DNA of 64,000 nt from Chloranthus sessilifolius (lineage: Eukaryota; Streptophyta; Magnoliopsida; Chloranthales; Chloranthaceae), in contig CM037584.1 in assembly GCA_021018995.1 (NCBI GenBank), forward strand, positions 174,300,317 through 174,364,316, read 5' to 3'. The notes beneath the pieces are model-generated. The model was not told the DNA's origin. It worked only from the letters and a program-made list of their open reading frames with translations, and did not search any database. This document shows, in pieces, positions 1 through 13,756 of the stretch; the first letter of the stretch is position 1; the number at the start of each line of letters is the position of its first letter. Both the position numbers and the translations under genes were made by a program.

Positions 1-1205
1 CTTTTTTTTTTTCAGTCTTTAGTTTTGGGTCCCAACCGGTTTTCGGTTTTAGCTCATGGCCCAGGCTGATTGGGAATCGGTTAAGTTCTTTCCGATTTTA
101 TGTCCCAATTGGGATTTTCCGATTTTGGCCACTCAAAACTGAAAGCAAACCGATTAGGAATCGGTTCGGTTCTTTTTGCCTTTTGGCTGGTTTCAGTCCA
201 GTTTGGCGGGCCAGATTTTTGGTCAGTTTTCTATATAAATTATGTAAAAAATTATGCTAATTATGTGTTGAAATTATGTTGGAATCATGGTATCAAGGCA
301 CATACATATCATATGTATCAGACAAGATCTCCGTCAATCGATGCTAACTCGGTTTTGAGGCGTCCAACCGACATCGACTCACTTTTCAAGATGGAAATCA
401 AAATCTAACCATGTGATTGTATGTTCATGATCTAAAGATCAATTAGATCAAAGATAGGTGCGAAAAACAAACTGATAGTAAAATTAGATTGGTCCCCCCC
501 TACAAGTCAGACCAGTCCACTATGAGATTGATCGGTCACTTGTGGGGAATTTTCACCTAACATAAAACCGATCAATCTTATATAAGAACGAAGTATCATA
601 TGAAACCTAAGGAAATTTTCATCTAACCCATTTTTTCAATTAAATTAAATTTCAACATATGTCAAAAATTTAGACCCTGTTTGCTTATGCTTAATAAAAG
701 AAATGAAAAAGTTCAAGGTCCAGGACCCTATTAGATAATAAGAAAATGTTGAACACTGTTGATAAAAAGTAAAGATCAACTTGTGGACTTCTTGGATTCA
801 TACGATAGAGATCCTTTTTCACCCCTAATCTTCCACACAATGGATCTTGAGACCATGAGCTTACCATAATTCAATCTTCTTGTTTTCTAATCTTTTGGGT
901 TGTTGAAATTTTGTTTGTTGTTGTCAGAAACTCGGTTTTGGGTTGTTTCTATATTTTAGGAAAATGATAATGGCGATAGTTTTAAAAAATGGGCAAAATG
1001 ACATGTATATATCGTGTTAGGCCCGATCTAGTACGATATGAAGCCCGACTAAATATGAGTATACAAGTCACTATACCGGCTCATATTATCTTGGTTCAAA
1101 TAAGCCATTATCATATATGGGCACCTATCACTTGTGCTTTTTCTCTCTAAAACTTCAAATTTTTTCCTTCATTATTGTGATTTTTCCTTCATTTAGTTTT
1201 GTAGA
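1..1205. other. Repeat debris, no gene
   Basis: I see no supported gene here. Positions 1-200 hold degenerate repeats of CGGTT/CCGATT words, like the low-complexity cores of several MITE-like repeats elsewhere in the window. Positions about 410-860 hold words such as 'cacaatggatcttgaga' that recur in the foldback family at 42.3 and 51.2 kb. No CACTA-type terminus could be found upstream of the transposase at 1206. Confidence 0.5.
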
Positions 1206-4200
1206 ATGTCTTCAACAATCCCAAGTAAAGAGTGGATGACGGCAAATCATACAACTGTGGAATATATCGAAGGTCTTCATTCATTTATCAAATTCGCAAA
1301 AGAAAATGTAGAAGATCCTAATTGGTGTTGTTGTCCTTGTGTCAACTGTCGAAATCTTAAAAAGCATAGCCTCGTGATTATTATGGAACATTTATTTTGT
1401 GATGGTATAGATAAGTCTTACACGATATGAAAGCACCATGGAGAATCATTTTCTAATAGTCATACCAATTTGGGGACTAGTACATCGACTTCTAACCCAA
1501 ATGAAGATAGGTTTCCAAGAATGGAAGATATGTTGAATAACACATTCAGAGGTGTTCGTACTGAAGATTTAGATGCTTGCTTAAATGATGCTTATGATGA
1601 AGATGACGAGCAACGTCCACATGATTTACATGATGATGCGGGGTATAGTAACTTGATGGAATGTGCATTAGAACCTTTGTATCCGTCATGTAAAAATGAG
1701 CACAGAAAATTGTCAGTCACGATTGAGTTGTTGAGCATGAAAGCTAGGCATCAGTGGTCTGATAAAAGCTTCACAGAGCTATTGAAAATGATAAAAAACA
1801 TACTTCCTGAAGAAAATACTTTGCCAGATACCACATACAATGCGAAAAAGTTGATCAAGTCTTTACGTATGAAATATGAGATTATTCATGCATGCCCCAA
1901 TGATTGCATATTATATTGGAGAGATCATGCAAATAAGGATACTTGTCCTACGTGTGGTACGAGCAGATGGAAGCCACCAAATGCTTCAAAGCCGAGGGCT
2001 AAGCCATTGCCATGGAAGAAATTAAGATACTTTCCATTAACTCCGAGGCTACAAAGAATGTATAGTGTACCGTGGATTGCTGAGAAAATGACATGGCAAA
2101 TAGGTCACATGCGCCATCCCGTAGATTCTTCTTGTTGGAAATCAATTAATGTTCAGTGGAACGAGTTTGGTTTAGAGAAACGTAATGTTCGTCTAGGACT
2201 TGCCACAGATGGATTCAATCCTTTTGGCAATAAGAATAACTCTTATAGTTGTTGGCCTGTTATGATTGTTCCCTACAATCTCCCTCCATCATTGTGCATG
2301 CGCAAGGAGTTTACAATGTTGACCATATTGATTTCCGGGCCCAATGGTCCTGGACATGACATTGATGTTTACTTGCAGCCATTGCTTGTAGAATTAAATG
2401 AATTGTGGTCCACTGGAGCAATAACATATGATTCCTATACAAAAACTAGGTTTAACATGAAAGGAATTTTATTATGGGCTATACATGATTTTCCAGCATA
2501 TGGTCATCTTTCGGGTTGTAGGACAGCAGGAAGATATGGTTGTCCTATTTGTAGTGAAGAGGTTGACTCCGTATGGTTATATCACGGAAAGAAATTTGCT
2601 TACATGGGCCACCGAAAGTTCCTTACAGATTTAAATCATCCTTTCAGAACTCAGAAATCCCAATTTAATGGTAAGGAAGAACATAGGAAACATCCACGCC
2701 GTATGAGCGGTTCAGAAGTTTTAAGCAAAATGGAAACAATTCAGACCACGTTCGGAAAGGCAGCAGGAAAGAAGAGGAAAAGCCCATGAATGAAGAGAGT
2801 TATGCATGGTCAAAGCGATCAATCCTATTTGACTTACCATATTGGAAGGTGATAAAATTTTCCTTTCATTTTATTATGTGATCTCCAATAAACTTTGTTT
2901 GAATACTAATTTTTTACTTTATAAATGTAGGATCTTCCCGTTCGTCATAATTTGGATGTAATGCACGTGGAAAAGAATGTTACGAAAAATTTAATTGCAA
3001 CGATTATGGATACAAAGGGTAAAAGTAAGGATGGAATTGAGGCCCGATATGATCTTAAAGATATGAAGATAAAGAAAAATTTATGGATTGTGCAGAAAAA
3101 TGACAAGGTGTATTGCCCTAAAGCTCCATTTGTCTTATCTCGAGATGAAAGAAAACTAATTTGTGAAACATTGTATAATTTGAAAGTTCCCATTGGATAC
3201 AGTGCAAATTGGAAGTATAACGTAAGTTTGGAGGATTTTCAACTGAAAGGCCTGAAGTCACATGACTATCATATCCTCATGCAACAACTACTACCTGTGT
3301 TGTTGATGCATGCATTCAAGAAAGAAAAGCCATTGAGAGCATGACTATCAGGCAAATGTCAATATTTTTTAATGTCCTATGTTCCAAAGTTATAGATCGG
3401 GTTGAGCTTATAAACATGAGGAGACGCATGATCGAAGCACTGTGCGTGTTTGAAAAGTACTTCCCGCCTTCATTTTTTGTTTCTATGATACACCTTGTTG
3501 TTCACTTGGCGGATGAGGTGCTAACATGTGGTCCTGTTCGATATCGATGGATGTATCCATTCGAAAGGTAAACCTTCATAATATGACTTTTAAAGTATTT
3601 CTTTTTACTAGTATTATTGATATCTAATTGAAGAAAATTGTATAGGATGTTGAAGACTTACAAGCATTATGTAAAAATCGGACTTATCCAGAGGGGTCTA
3701 TTACAGAGCAATATCTAATGGAAGAATGCATGAGGTACTGTATGGAGTATATGCCAAATGATAATGCAGGAGGGCATAAGCGAGGATATATAATATTCAT
3801 GGATTATGATGTTACACGTGGTTTCCCTCTCGATAAAAAAGGAAAAGTCTATTACCTTCAAAACTTGCAATACCAACAAGCGCGTAAATGAATTCTCACA
3901 CATTCTCCAGGAAATGTTGAATGGGAGATGTAAGTAATATTTATAAATATCGTCATTATTTTTCCTCAATTAATATTAAAATACTTTATCTAATTAACAC
4001 TTAACATTTATAGGAAGTACCAATCTAACCTCCAAGGCCACAAGTCACGTGATAAACATCTGAGGGGCAACTACATTCCTTGGTTAAGACAACAATTAGA
4101 AAAAGAAGAGTCTTCTACCTTGAAGAGTCTTGCTGATGGTCCAGACTTCAAAGCCATATCGTATAATTCTTACGTGGTTAATGGATATCTTTTTTGTACG

Positions 4201-4694
4201 ACGGAGTCAGAAATGAGTATAAGCACGCAGAATAGTGGAGTCTCCATGAAGGCTTTAACTAATTTTAGGGCTAGTGTCAAAGATAAGAACCTTGTGGAAG
4301 AAGAAGTCACTTATTATGGCATCCTTAAACAAATACTTGAATTGAATTATGGTAACTTTAAAAGCAGGTCTTTTATTGTGATTGGGTGCATATAGAAGAT
4401 AAAACAAATGGATGTGTTGTTGATCCAGAAACAGGCTTAATTTTTGTTAATCTTGGGAGGCTTATGAGGAGTTCACATGAAGATGACGAGCCGTTTATTC
4501 TTGCCTCCCAAGCCACCCAAGTCTTCTATTGCAAAGATCAAACTAGAGCTGATTGGTATGTGGTCTTAGATGCTCCAAAGAGATTGACTCGAGATGTAGA
4601 TGCTTATGAAGATCCATTAGTATTTGAGGCAAGAATTAATGCAGATACTTTAGCATCGCCATTGCTCGATGTTGTGGAAGATGATGAATACTAA
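1206..4694 (+). pseudogene. CACTA (En/Spm) TnpD-like transposase, decayed
   Basis: This is the transposase gene of a CACTA DNA transposon; the protein would cut the element ends. Parts in order: a transposase-associated domain at 1206-1430 (begins MSSTIPSKEWM, with a Cys cluster WCCCPCVNC); the tnp2 transposase domain at about 1470-2850 and 2930-3344 (CPTCGTSRW, GCPICSEE, HNLDVMHVEKNV); a DUF4218-like part at 3341-3571 (PPSFFVSMIHLVVHL, RYRWMYPFER); then a DUF4216-like part at about 4120-4694. Introns with GT..AG borders fit at about 2850-2929 and 3570-3645. The gene is inactive. An in-frame TGA replaces a Trp codon at 1428, so 1206-2789 is otherwise one frame; a frameshift near 2775 precedes the intron; further shifts separate the later blocks. 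The next gene downstream is the matching TnpA-like gene. Family identity is confident from order and motifs. Confidence 0.9.
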
Positions 4695-4940
4695 AATATA
4701 TTTCTCATTTTTTTGTAATTACCATTGGAAGATGATGAATACTAAAATACAATTCTCTTTTTTTATAATTCCCTCTACATGCCTTTGAAAAACTCATGTG
4801 GTCCACTCTATGTTCTCTACATGCTTGTAATTACCATTGGAAGATGTACTCTATTTTACTAATAAACATGGTTTTGACATGTCTTGATACATTATATGGT
4901 CTTGGCAAATACTATTTACTTATTTTCGAAAGAATTGAGC

Positions 4941-6673
4941 ATGGAAACATATGAACCTCAATCAAGTCGTTTAGAACAAAGCGAGGCACGAGAAAGGTTT
5001 GTTCAATCTTTTTTAATCTATTCTTTTTTAATAATCATTGTTTAGATATATTGCTAATAACATATATTTTGTCTAGGCATGGAAACAAGTTAAGTTTAAT
5101 GAACATGGGCCAATTGGAACATATTCATCGAGTTTGTCGTTAATAGGTCGTGGCAAGGACACATTGTCCACCTACATACATGACATGGCATGACGTGCCA
5201 AAAAATGTGAAGGATAAGATATGGAGCACTATCTTGGTGAGTACATATATTATTTACTTATATTATTTTTGGGCTGATTTCCTCCATGATTTTATCTTAT
5301 CTTTATATTATTATAGGATGAATATGATATTGAAATTCAACACAAAGCTATAGTATTATCGAAAGCTAACGGATGTTGGAAGCAATGGAAGCATGAGCTT
5401 CGAAAAAAATATGATGAATATGAGACGGATGCAGGCGGAAAAACATCAACCAAAATGTGTGAAGTTGGAAGATTGGAAGACATTTATTCACATATGTTCT
5501 ACCAAAGAATATGCATACGTCGAGAAAGGGAGAAGTTCTAGAGAAAAGATGACAAACCCACACACCACTGGTCGGCGGGGAGCAGCTAAGATGGCAGAGG
5601 AGTTGGTAATCTCACTAAAATATTACTTTAATATAATTTTCTAAAGAAATAATTCTTACTTATGATCATTGAATTGTACAGAAAATGCAAAATCCTAATG
5701 ATGTAGTTACCAGGACAGAACTGTTTATAGCCACACATACTAAGAAAGACGGGACATGCCCTTCACAATTTATGATTGAAAAATTGGTGTGCTCCTATAT
5801 GTTATTGTTCATTTCATAAACTTCAATAGTTATAAAGGAGTGTGAGACTTTATCATTATAATATTTTATCATTATTTATTTTTTACAGGATGAAATTAAG
5901 AAAATGGTTGAAGATAATCCGGTTGAAGGAGAAGCAATTTTAGATGATGACCTACATGTAAATGCCTACCTCTCAAATTAGATGATTGAATTATTGCTCT
6001 TTAAATCAATATCGTAAATATGAATAAAATTGTATCCTAGGTTTTTGGTCGTGATAGAAGAGGTTATGTACGAGGTATGGGTAGAGGTATATCAAAGACA
6101 ACTTTTTCCTCATCAGCTCCTTCTAGGGAAATAGCTTCACGAGAGAAGAGAGCACGTGAAAGTGTGGAGTCAAACTATGAAACAATTATGCGACGACTTG
6201 ATGAGGAGTCTAAGGCACGTAAGGTGCTTGAGGAGAAATTCAATACATTACCAAGATATGATAGCTCTCATGGATCACATATGAATCGTTCGAGTGATCA
6301 ATTGAGTTCTACTTATCAGGTAAAAATTTATTTGTCCAATCAAAATTTACAATTTACCTCATATCATTATTGAATATCAATCATTTCATTTATTTTTCCT
6401 ATATTTCTGTAGGAAAGGAGACAATCATCGGTTCATCTTGGCAGTCCCATAGAACAACTACCCTCTCAGTGCATATTAAAGAACTTCAAAAATAAGAATG
6501 TTGCCATGGGACGTGTCGATAGAAAAGCAAGTCAATCAAACTTATCATATACAATCATAGTAGATGACATATATGATATCACTGCAGAATTGTATGCTCG
6601 TGATGGAACCTTGGGAGATATTACACCGGGTGATATAATTACGTGGCCCAAAAGTCTTGTTCATTTTAGTTGA
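4941..6673 (+). pseudogene. CACTA TnpA-like (Ptta/En/Spm, transposase_24 type) gene, decayed
   Basis: Second gene of the CACTA element, of the plant transposase family that binds subterminal repeats. I place exons at about 4941-4996 (METYEPQSSRLEQSEARER), 5077-5236, 5317-5605, 5682-5787, 5890-5959, 6041-6319 and 6413-6673, most with GT..AG borders. Typical motifs are THCPPTYMTWHDVP near 5155, RTELFIATHTKKDG near 5715, a coiled-coil-like stretch near 6150-6240, and the C-terminal DGTLGDITPGDIITWP ending in a stop at 6671-6673. There is a frameshift near 5155, where the frame entering the exon does not match the conserved motif. Length and exon pattern match such second genes of plant CACTA elements. 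It sits 250 bp after the TnpD-like gene on the same strand. Confidence 0.82.
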
Positions 6674-9600
6674 TTGTTCTTAGAAGTATATGATACTTTT
6701 TTATGTGGTCTTTATTCAAATGCATCTATAGAATTATGGATTACTTATATGGTTCTTAGAGGTATATGGTTTCACATTTTGGTGGTTCTGGTTTATCTGT
6801 AGAATTATGGACTAATTGTATGGTTCTTAGAGGTATATGGTTCCACATTTTGGTGGTTCTGATTTATTTTGGGAGAGTATGCTTGAGGAATTTCTAGCTT
6901 TTAAAGGGTCTTATTTGAATTGGGTGTCATATATTTTATGGTCGGATGAAGGTGAGGCCTCATAAATGTCTTTGGTTATGAAAGTTGTCAATCCTTTGGG
7001 TATTGCTTACATTCATAATAGTTGATCTTAGTGCTTGGTGCTCTGTGTAGATTGATTTGGGTGTTAGAGATTTATGTTGGTTTGTTTTGTAGCATGTTAT
7101 TGTGCACTTTCATTGTGTTGATGCTTGATTCATTAGATAACCGTTGTAGCCGTGTATGTGTGGTTCTTTGATGGAATTGTTGATGGAGACACTAGCTAAG
7201 TTTAACAAGGTAATTTACATTAGTTTTTAACTTGAACTCAAAATTTTAAAGTATGAAATTGATATGTGAATTTGTTTTTGTACACATTTGAGTGTACTGT
7301 ACATAATCGCCTTCCGTGTAGATTTCAAAAGGCCTTTTGGCTTCTCGTGTAGATTTCAAAAGCCTTTTGGAGACACTAACTTAGGTTCTTGAGTGATTAA
7401 CATACACGAATTTGACTTCTTTGAACAACCTTCATTACAAACTTGCGGATTCTTTGAATATCGAAGGGATCCATCAACACCTAGGAGGATCACTGATACG
7501 ATCAGTGTAGCTTCTTTTTTCAATATTTTATGTTGGTAAAAAATACTTGATTGTTCTTAGAGCAGAGGCATCTTTGTACCATATATTTGAGTTCTTGTTA
7601 TCAATGAAAGAAGCCTTTGAAAGAACTCGAACTAATGTCGCAATAATTGCAAAAGCAAAGTTGTTGATATTGATGAAGCTATGGCCGTTGACGAGGAGAA
7701 AATGATGTAAGTTAACAACACACTTCATTTCTGAAATAGGTTACTCATAGTTTGGCTAGTCGTACATAATGACTAGTTTCTGATTGCTAAGTTGATACTA
7801 CTCTATGCTACATTTGTTTTCAATAGGAGGAAGAAGATAGCGATGTTGAGCGGGAGTCCGAAGTTGATGGGAAGATTACATGCAACTGGAGTGTTTTGAT
7901 GGGGTGTTCTTAAATATTCTAATTTCGTCGGACTTCCTTTTAAAGGGGCAATATCTCGGTATAGGCGGTGAAACAACCGAGTACTAGCAAAGAGAGGTGA
8001 GGTTAGTAATTCCTCGCAAGGGATCTCGAAGAAAGGTTCGGTTAGAGAGAGATTCAAAAAGAGAACCCAAATGCTGAGATTATTTTATTGGAGATTGATT
8101 TGAGTTCATTTTCCTCCATCAAGAGATTCTGCTCTGATTTATTAGCTCTGGGATTACCACTTAATATCCTCATGTAAGTTACCCCATGTGACCAATGATC
8201 TCAGTTTCTTTATACTAATGCACATGCAATTTTTTTATAACATAAAATTATTTATTGTTTTATAAATTTCAAATTCGTTACCATATATGCGAAATAATTT
8301 GAAAATAATCTGTCAAATTAGAGTTTTAAAGACAAATTTGAGATGAGCTTTGCTACAAATTACTTAGGTAATTCTTTTATTTGTATGAGAGCTATCTTCA
8401 TTTAATATTTTTGTACTGATCAGAATTTAGTGTTTTTGAGAGCAGATGCTGTTTGTTAAGTTCTACAGCAACATTGAATGCCGTTTTCTATCAAGTATAA
8501 TTCAGTACTTGAGAATTATGTACATCTTGAAATGTAATGATAATTTTATCCGAATTTTCCTAGTAGGCAAATTCTTGAGTTAAGCTACATTGTTCATTTT
8601 CATTGATATTTTCTCATGCTTTTTTTCTCCTATTAATCTCTGCAGATGGAAATTCTTGATACAGACATCCAAGTAGTCTCATTTGCATTAAAGGTTGATC
8701 GGGGAGTGGAGGCCTATGAGGTCACGTAGCGTGATCCTTCCTTGATTATCGTTTCTTTAGAATGGGTTTCAATAACAAATAGATAAAGATGAATGAAAAT
8801 TTGTTACGGAGGCATGGTTTTCCATTCTTGAATGGCTTTTTTGATTTCTTCTATAATTTGTATGGGCAATTAGAAAAGCGTAGTCAGATGTGGGCTTTGT
8901 ATGCAGATCCTTGAGAAGGTTAAGATTGCATGACCTACGATAGTGATGTGCATGAAACCGGTCTGTAATTTTTTGTTTTCCGATTAATACAAAATCAGCC
9001 CATTCTAGTATTTTCTATTTTCTAAACATGATTGGTTGTGAAAATAATTAGCTTTACTTTAGATGATAATCTATTCTAGGCTTTTAGATGATTATTACAA
9101 CCGATGTTTGGCTCATACAATTTTTGTTAGAACAGTCCCACATTGCCTGTGGACTTGAATGTCTTGGGCTATATATAAACTGGGCAATCCTCACCTTATA
9201 TAAACTGGACATTAGAAACAGGAATGCCAACTGTTCTGGCACATGGAGGGGATACATAAACATATTCTTTGCGCACTATATTTTGGAAAATAAATAGTTT
9301 TTTCCTTCTTTGAATCAACGTATTATATGTCCACTATTGTCCAAATTTATGGAGATCATTGAGCTACAGATGTCTAAATGCTGTTCTTACAAATTTGATT
9401 TTCATTTGGATGTAGAAAGATGCATAATCTGGGACATATCAAGGGGTTATTACCCCCTAGTATTGACTGAGGCTTTTAACCCTGCTGCCAGTTGTTGTTA
9501 AGTCACAGATCATTATATTTTCAAGGCTTCTCATCCTCATGTTTGCTGCTATATCATCAGTCTATTGAGACTGCTGTACAGTTGATCTAGTTGTCTAGTT

Positions 9601-9833
9601 GGTGATTAAAAAGATTTGTTGAATAACTTCTTTGTTGATTATGATCATTAATTTTTTGCAATTGGGCTTATTAGCTCATTAACAAAATTATGGCTTGCAC
9701 TGATCAAAGAATAAACTGAAGCACATTGACACTGTAATCTGCGTATACATAATTATTCTAAGTACACCAATTTATCTGTTGTCCATCTGTATGTGTTCAC
9801 TATCTTAGAGCCTACAAATTATATGTATTTTGA
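6674..9833. other. AT-rich region after the CACTA genes; short tandem repeat; exon-like scraps
   Basis: No gene can be supported. A 71-bp unit is present twice in tandem at 6729-6799 and 6800-6870 (contains ggttcttagaggtatatgg). Short open stretches with splice-like borders occur, for example 7645-7708 (reads VVDIDEAMAVDEEKMM before a GTAAG) and 8641-8729 after a TGCAG. They may be exon scraps of a host gene, but I recognise no family. Confidence 0.4.
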
Positions 9834-10055
9834 ATGGATTCGTTTCTATCTGATGAGTTGGCTGATTTTTGGCGAAAAGATCTTTCCGAAGAAGTTGAAA
9901 GGCTTCGCAAACTTGTGCCACAGAAACTGAGTGATGGCACTAAGAATAGGACCAATGAAAATGAGCAGCTAAAATCTCCTTCCATGAGTTCTCAAATTGG
10001 ATCAACAGAATTATTCAGAAGGTCATCCGAATGGAAAGCACCAAGGCTGTACTAA
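9834..10055 (+). pseudogene. Possible host gene exon scrap, charged coiled-coil-like
   Basis: A 73-codon open frame with a charged, helix-like composition (KDLSEEVERLRKLVPQKL, then NENEQLKSP). It resembles, from memory, a plant coiled-coil protein of unknown function, and the piece at 10403-10536 could belong to the same gene. No promoter, full exon chain or clear start is visible, and the ATG may not be a real start. It could be a scrap carried by the CACTA element or a decayed resident gene. I do not assign a function. Confidence 0.3.
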
Positions 10056-10402
10056 GCGGATCGAGGTTCTTATAGCGAGAATCTGGAGTTGTTTCATATT
10101 CCGTGTGTCATGAGGAGTATGTTGTCATAAGCGAACAAGCGGTGATCGAATGGCACACCATCAAAATCATCTCAAAAGCATTCAATGTATTTTTCCAAGA
10201 TCTACATATAGAAAATTGTAAAATGCAATTAGTACTATTTTGGTCTTTTCCTTTCTACATTGACCATGTGAGTGTAAGTTTCGGACAAAGCTGCAGAGAG
10301 GAAACACTGCTAGTTCGGTATGTATGGAGCTTTAAGTTGTTGTCGTTCTATTTTGCCTTTCTATCAGGTTATGTAATTGACCGGTAAAATCAAATTTTCT
10401 AG

Positions 10403-10536
10403 GTGGAGTTGATGGCAGCCATGACAATTGCTTGTTTCAAACTCTTGTGGAGTCCTTAGTCATGAAGTTTTCAATTGCTAATCGGAATCGATGGGCTATG
10501 TCTCTCGATCTGCATGATTCAAGTGGTAATTGTTAA
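10403..10536 (+). pseudogene. Possible host gene exon scrap following a splice acceptor
   Basis: After a pyrimidine-rich tract ending in AG at 10402 there is an open stretch reading GVDGSHDNCLFQTLVESLV then MKFSIANRNRW and a stop at 10534-10536. The acceptor-like border and protein-like composition suggest an exon. The 'LV..MKFS' core recalls the C-terminal region of a plant coiled-coil family, but I cannot confirm this. It lies 350 bp after the charged scrap at 9834 on the same strand, which supports a common origin. Confidence 0.3.
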
Positions 10537-13500
10537 GTCCTTGATGCCATTCTCATTTCTCACTTTTGGCACATTTTAGAATACTTAATCATTAAGGTCC
10601 CATTTGGATAGAGCCAATGAGGCATTCTTGTTCTTGCAAACTAAATTTTTTAAAAAATTAGTTTTTTTCAAAAACAATTGTATCCAAATTTTAATATTAA
10701 AATGTTGATAGAACCATCTAATTTAATGTTTATTGTTGTCCAAATGCATTAATTGATAAAAGTAAATTGTGACATTTGAAAAATGGAGCAATCCACATTA
10801 TATGGTACTGTCTAAACTAGGCCCTAAAGTATTGGTTGACTGTATTTTTGTAAGTTTTGCCACTAGGATTGTTAAACATAACTTCCTGATGCATATTACA
10901 TAATTGCCTTTGTTATTTGAACTAACTTTACGGGATGCCTACATGTGAGAAGGCGTCTGCTTTTATTATCATTGTGCACTTGATTGGTGAAAAATAACCC
11001 CAAGAAGTTGTAATGGCTGATATGGATAATTGACATAAGATGTAGGACTGATTTGGAAGTATTGAGGCTTGTAACACCTGTTTTTGGTTGGCTGGTTGGA
11101 TGATTTTGGTGTACCAAGTGTTTGACTCTAGGTCTAAAGGATAAATTATACTCATTGAACTCTAACGCTCATGTCCATGTCTAAGTTACATAGGCGTCAT
11201 TCAAAAGGGTGTTAATAATAGAATAATCCTAATGCATACAAGCAATTCATCGGTTCTAGTACCAAGCCTTGATATTCTCAATAGACTATTGTTTCTAGGA
11301 GGCTTATCTGAAAAGAAAATCCAGATGGGGCTCTTATAATCAACGATGACCGTAGGAGGAGCTCAACTTATGCATTATGATTAGGCCAGTTGTGTTGATG
11401 GTGGATAATCCTCAACCAGCATCATTATGCCAAATGGATCTCCATCTATATGATGGAATAGCAAGTGTGATGTTGAAGGTGAAGTTAATTATATTAAAGA
11501 GAATTTTGGAGAGATTTTTTCCTGCTCCTCTCCGATTAAGGTGTTTTAAAGCTATCTACAACACATTTAATGGTGACAATATAAGTGCTGTTATGATTGC
11601 TCAAAATCTATGTTTCCAAGAAGAGTTCTCTTAGTTTATATTAGGACTGTAATTTCACTTCAAACATGTGCATGACAAATAAAACATAGACAAAATCCTA
11701 TATAAAACCAGAAAGTCGGACAGTAATTTCACTTCCACTCGTCTCTTTGATCTATCTATTGCTTTGATCTATCTATTGCTTATTCAAGGATTCTGAATTA
11801 TTTCCTTTTTTGTTGGATAGGTAAGCGGGGCTCGAACCTACAATGGATTCTGCATTACATCGTTGAAGAGAGCTTGCTAGATAGAAAAGCCAACATGCAG
11901 CAGTCTGCCGCCTCTTTAAGCATCTATATGGTAAGTAATAATCAACACTTTGAATGGAACAAAACAGAAGAGAAAGATTAGCATTCCATTTTACCAGCTC
12001 TTCTTATTTGCAGACTACATGAATGTCTTGATGATTGTGCACACAGTTAAGCTCTTGCTAATGGGCTTGCTATGGGTCCATAAACCATTTTCATTCTCTT
12101 CAAAATCTTCTGAATTCTTATGAGCTTCATGATTCATCATCATTTTTATACTGATGCAGTACGCACCTCATGACCATACCAACAAAAATATCTTTTTTTT
12201 GCCCTTTTCTTAATAAGTCACATTTATATTCCGATTTCTTTCCCAAATCCCCTTTCAGTAAACAAAGAGGATTGAGTCTTTTATGTGTAAGATAGCCTTA
12301 GGCCTACTACATGTCCATAAATCATTTTGATTCTTTTCAAGATTTTACTTTGTTGGGCCGATTGCATAAAATAAAGGGCTCGAGCCCATCCTTTTTTCTT
12401 TTCCTTTTTTTTTTTTGTGACAGGGGTCTTTGACCTATTAAATTGAAAGTGGGCACCGGGTCCGATTTAGAGCCCATATTTAAACACCTTTTATCTTGCA
12501 CTAACATGGGCACTGGGTCCCATTTACTAAAAAATTAGCATATTTTTCATCTTTTTTTCCAAATTTATGATTAAATGATAAATTTTACATCTTAATCACA
12601 GTTTTTCATCAAGTATAATGCTAATTATTAGTTAACTTTTGTAACCTTTATAACCCTCTAATTTAAACTGTTTTTTTGTTTTTAGTTATAAATCCAACTA
12701 AATATAAGTGAATCTAAAAAATAAAATTCTAAGTTCCATAATTTTCTAATATCTCTTTTTTGATTTTTCTCGGAATTTTGTCCCTTTTATTCTCCAAATT
12801 ACAACTTTTTGTCCGCACAAAAAACTTTTTGAATACAAATTTTTTCATCAATTTTTTTTTCTTTTTTCACTTTATCACTAATTTCTGTCCTTCCAAATAA
12901 TACACAATTCCCCAACTTAGCGAGTATGATCAAGGTAAATTAGACTACTCAATTAGCCTTACAATTAATTTAATTCAATTGCTTTATTTTATAATTTACA
13001 AACAAATTGTGGTTCTCATTCTTAGTGATTTCAATTGTAGCTTGATATTTGGCTGTGTTGCATTTCTCTCGTTGTTATTTATTTATTTATTTGTTTTCCC
13101 ATTCACACTCTGTTTAAGTTTCCGAAATTAGAAAGGAATGAAAAAGGGGTTAGGCCTATAGCTCAACTAAAGGTTGATAATAATACACAAAGGGTATCTA
13201 AGTAGGGAAAATCGGTCAAAGTCGGCAATAAACCGTTTTCTTGAACACGCATGCAAACTTTGAGTATCATTTTATTATGAAATTTATTAATGTGACTGAG
13301 TTTATTTTTATGGCAGGAAAACTCGTGGTATGAGAGCTAGGTGCAAGCTGAAAACACACAAGAAGTGGGCAGATAAATCATAAAAGAAAAGTCATCTCGA
13401 CAACGAGTTGAAATGTGCTCAATCAAAGGTGTCAACCAATGAGACATTAAAATTCTACCATTGGGCTTATTAGCAATTCGAGACATGCTCTAAGGCGCTG

Positions 13501-13756
13501 TTGAATGTATTTATAGGATATTGTTGAATATATTAATATAATATCTTTGAATATTTTAATGAGATGGTGTTGAATGTATTAATACGATGTTAATTTTATT
13601 TTTGGCTTATTATTTTTTCATTTAGTTGAATGGATTATGAATTTTGTCCCTTGTAGAGTGATATGTGGTTGATACAATATTTGTAATAGGTAAAATGGCT
13701 CTCATTACAATAAAAAAAAATAAAAAATTTTTAATTTTTAAAAAAAATAATAATAA
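10537..13756. other. AT-rich, gene-poor stretch
   Basis: No supported gene. Open frames at 10896-11155 (minus) and 11377-11634 (plus) lack motifs, flanking signals or codon structure I could trust. About 12360-13100 is very AT-rich with T-tracts. A short Lys/Arg-rich open stretch at about 13316-13400 (RARCKLKTHKKWADKS) follows an AG and may be another transposon exon scrap. Confidence 0.4.

Noticed and set aside
11377-11634. 85-codon open frame on the plus strand
   Set aside because: No motif, splice context or supporting signal; length is expected by chance in this composition.
11825-11850. tRNA-like T-arm words (GGGGCTCGAACC)
   Set aside because: No acceptor stem, anticodon arm or D-arm fits around it.
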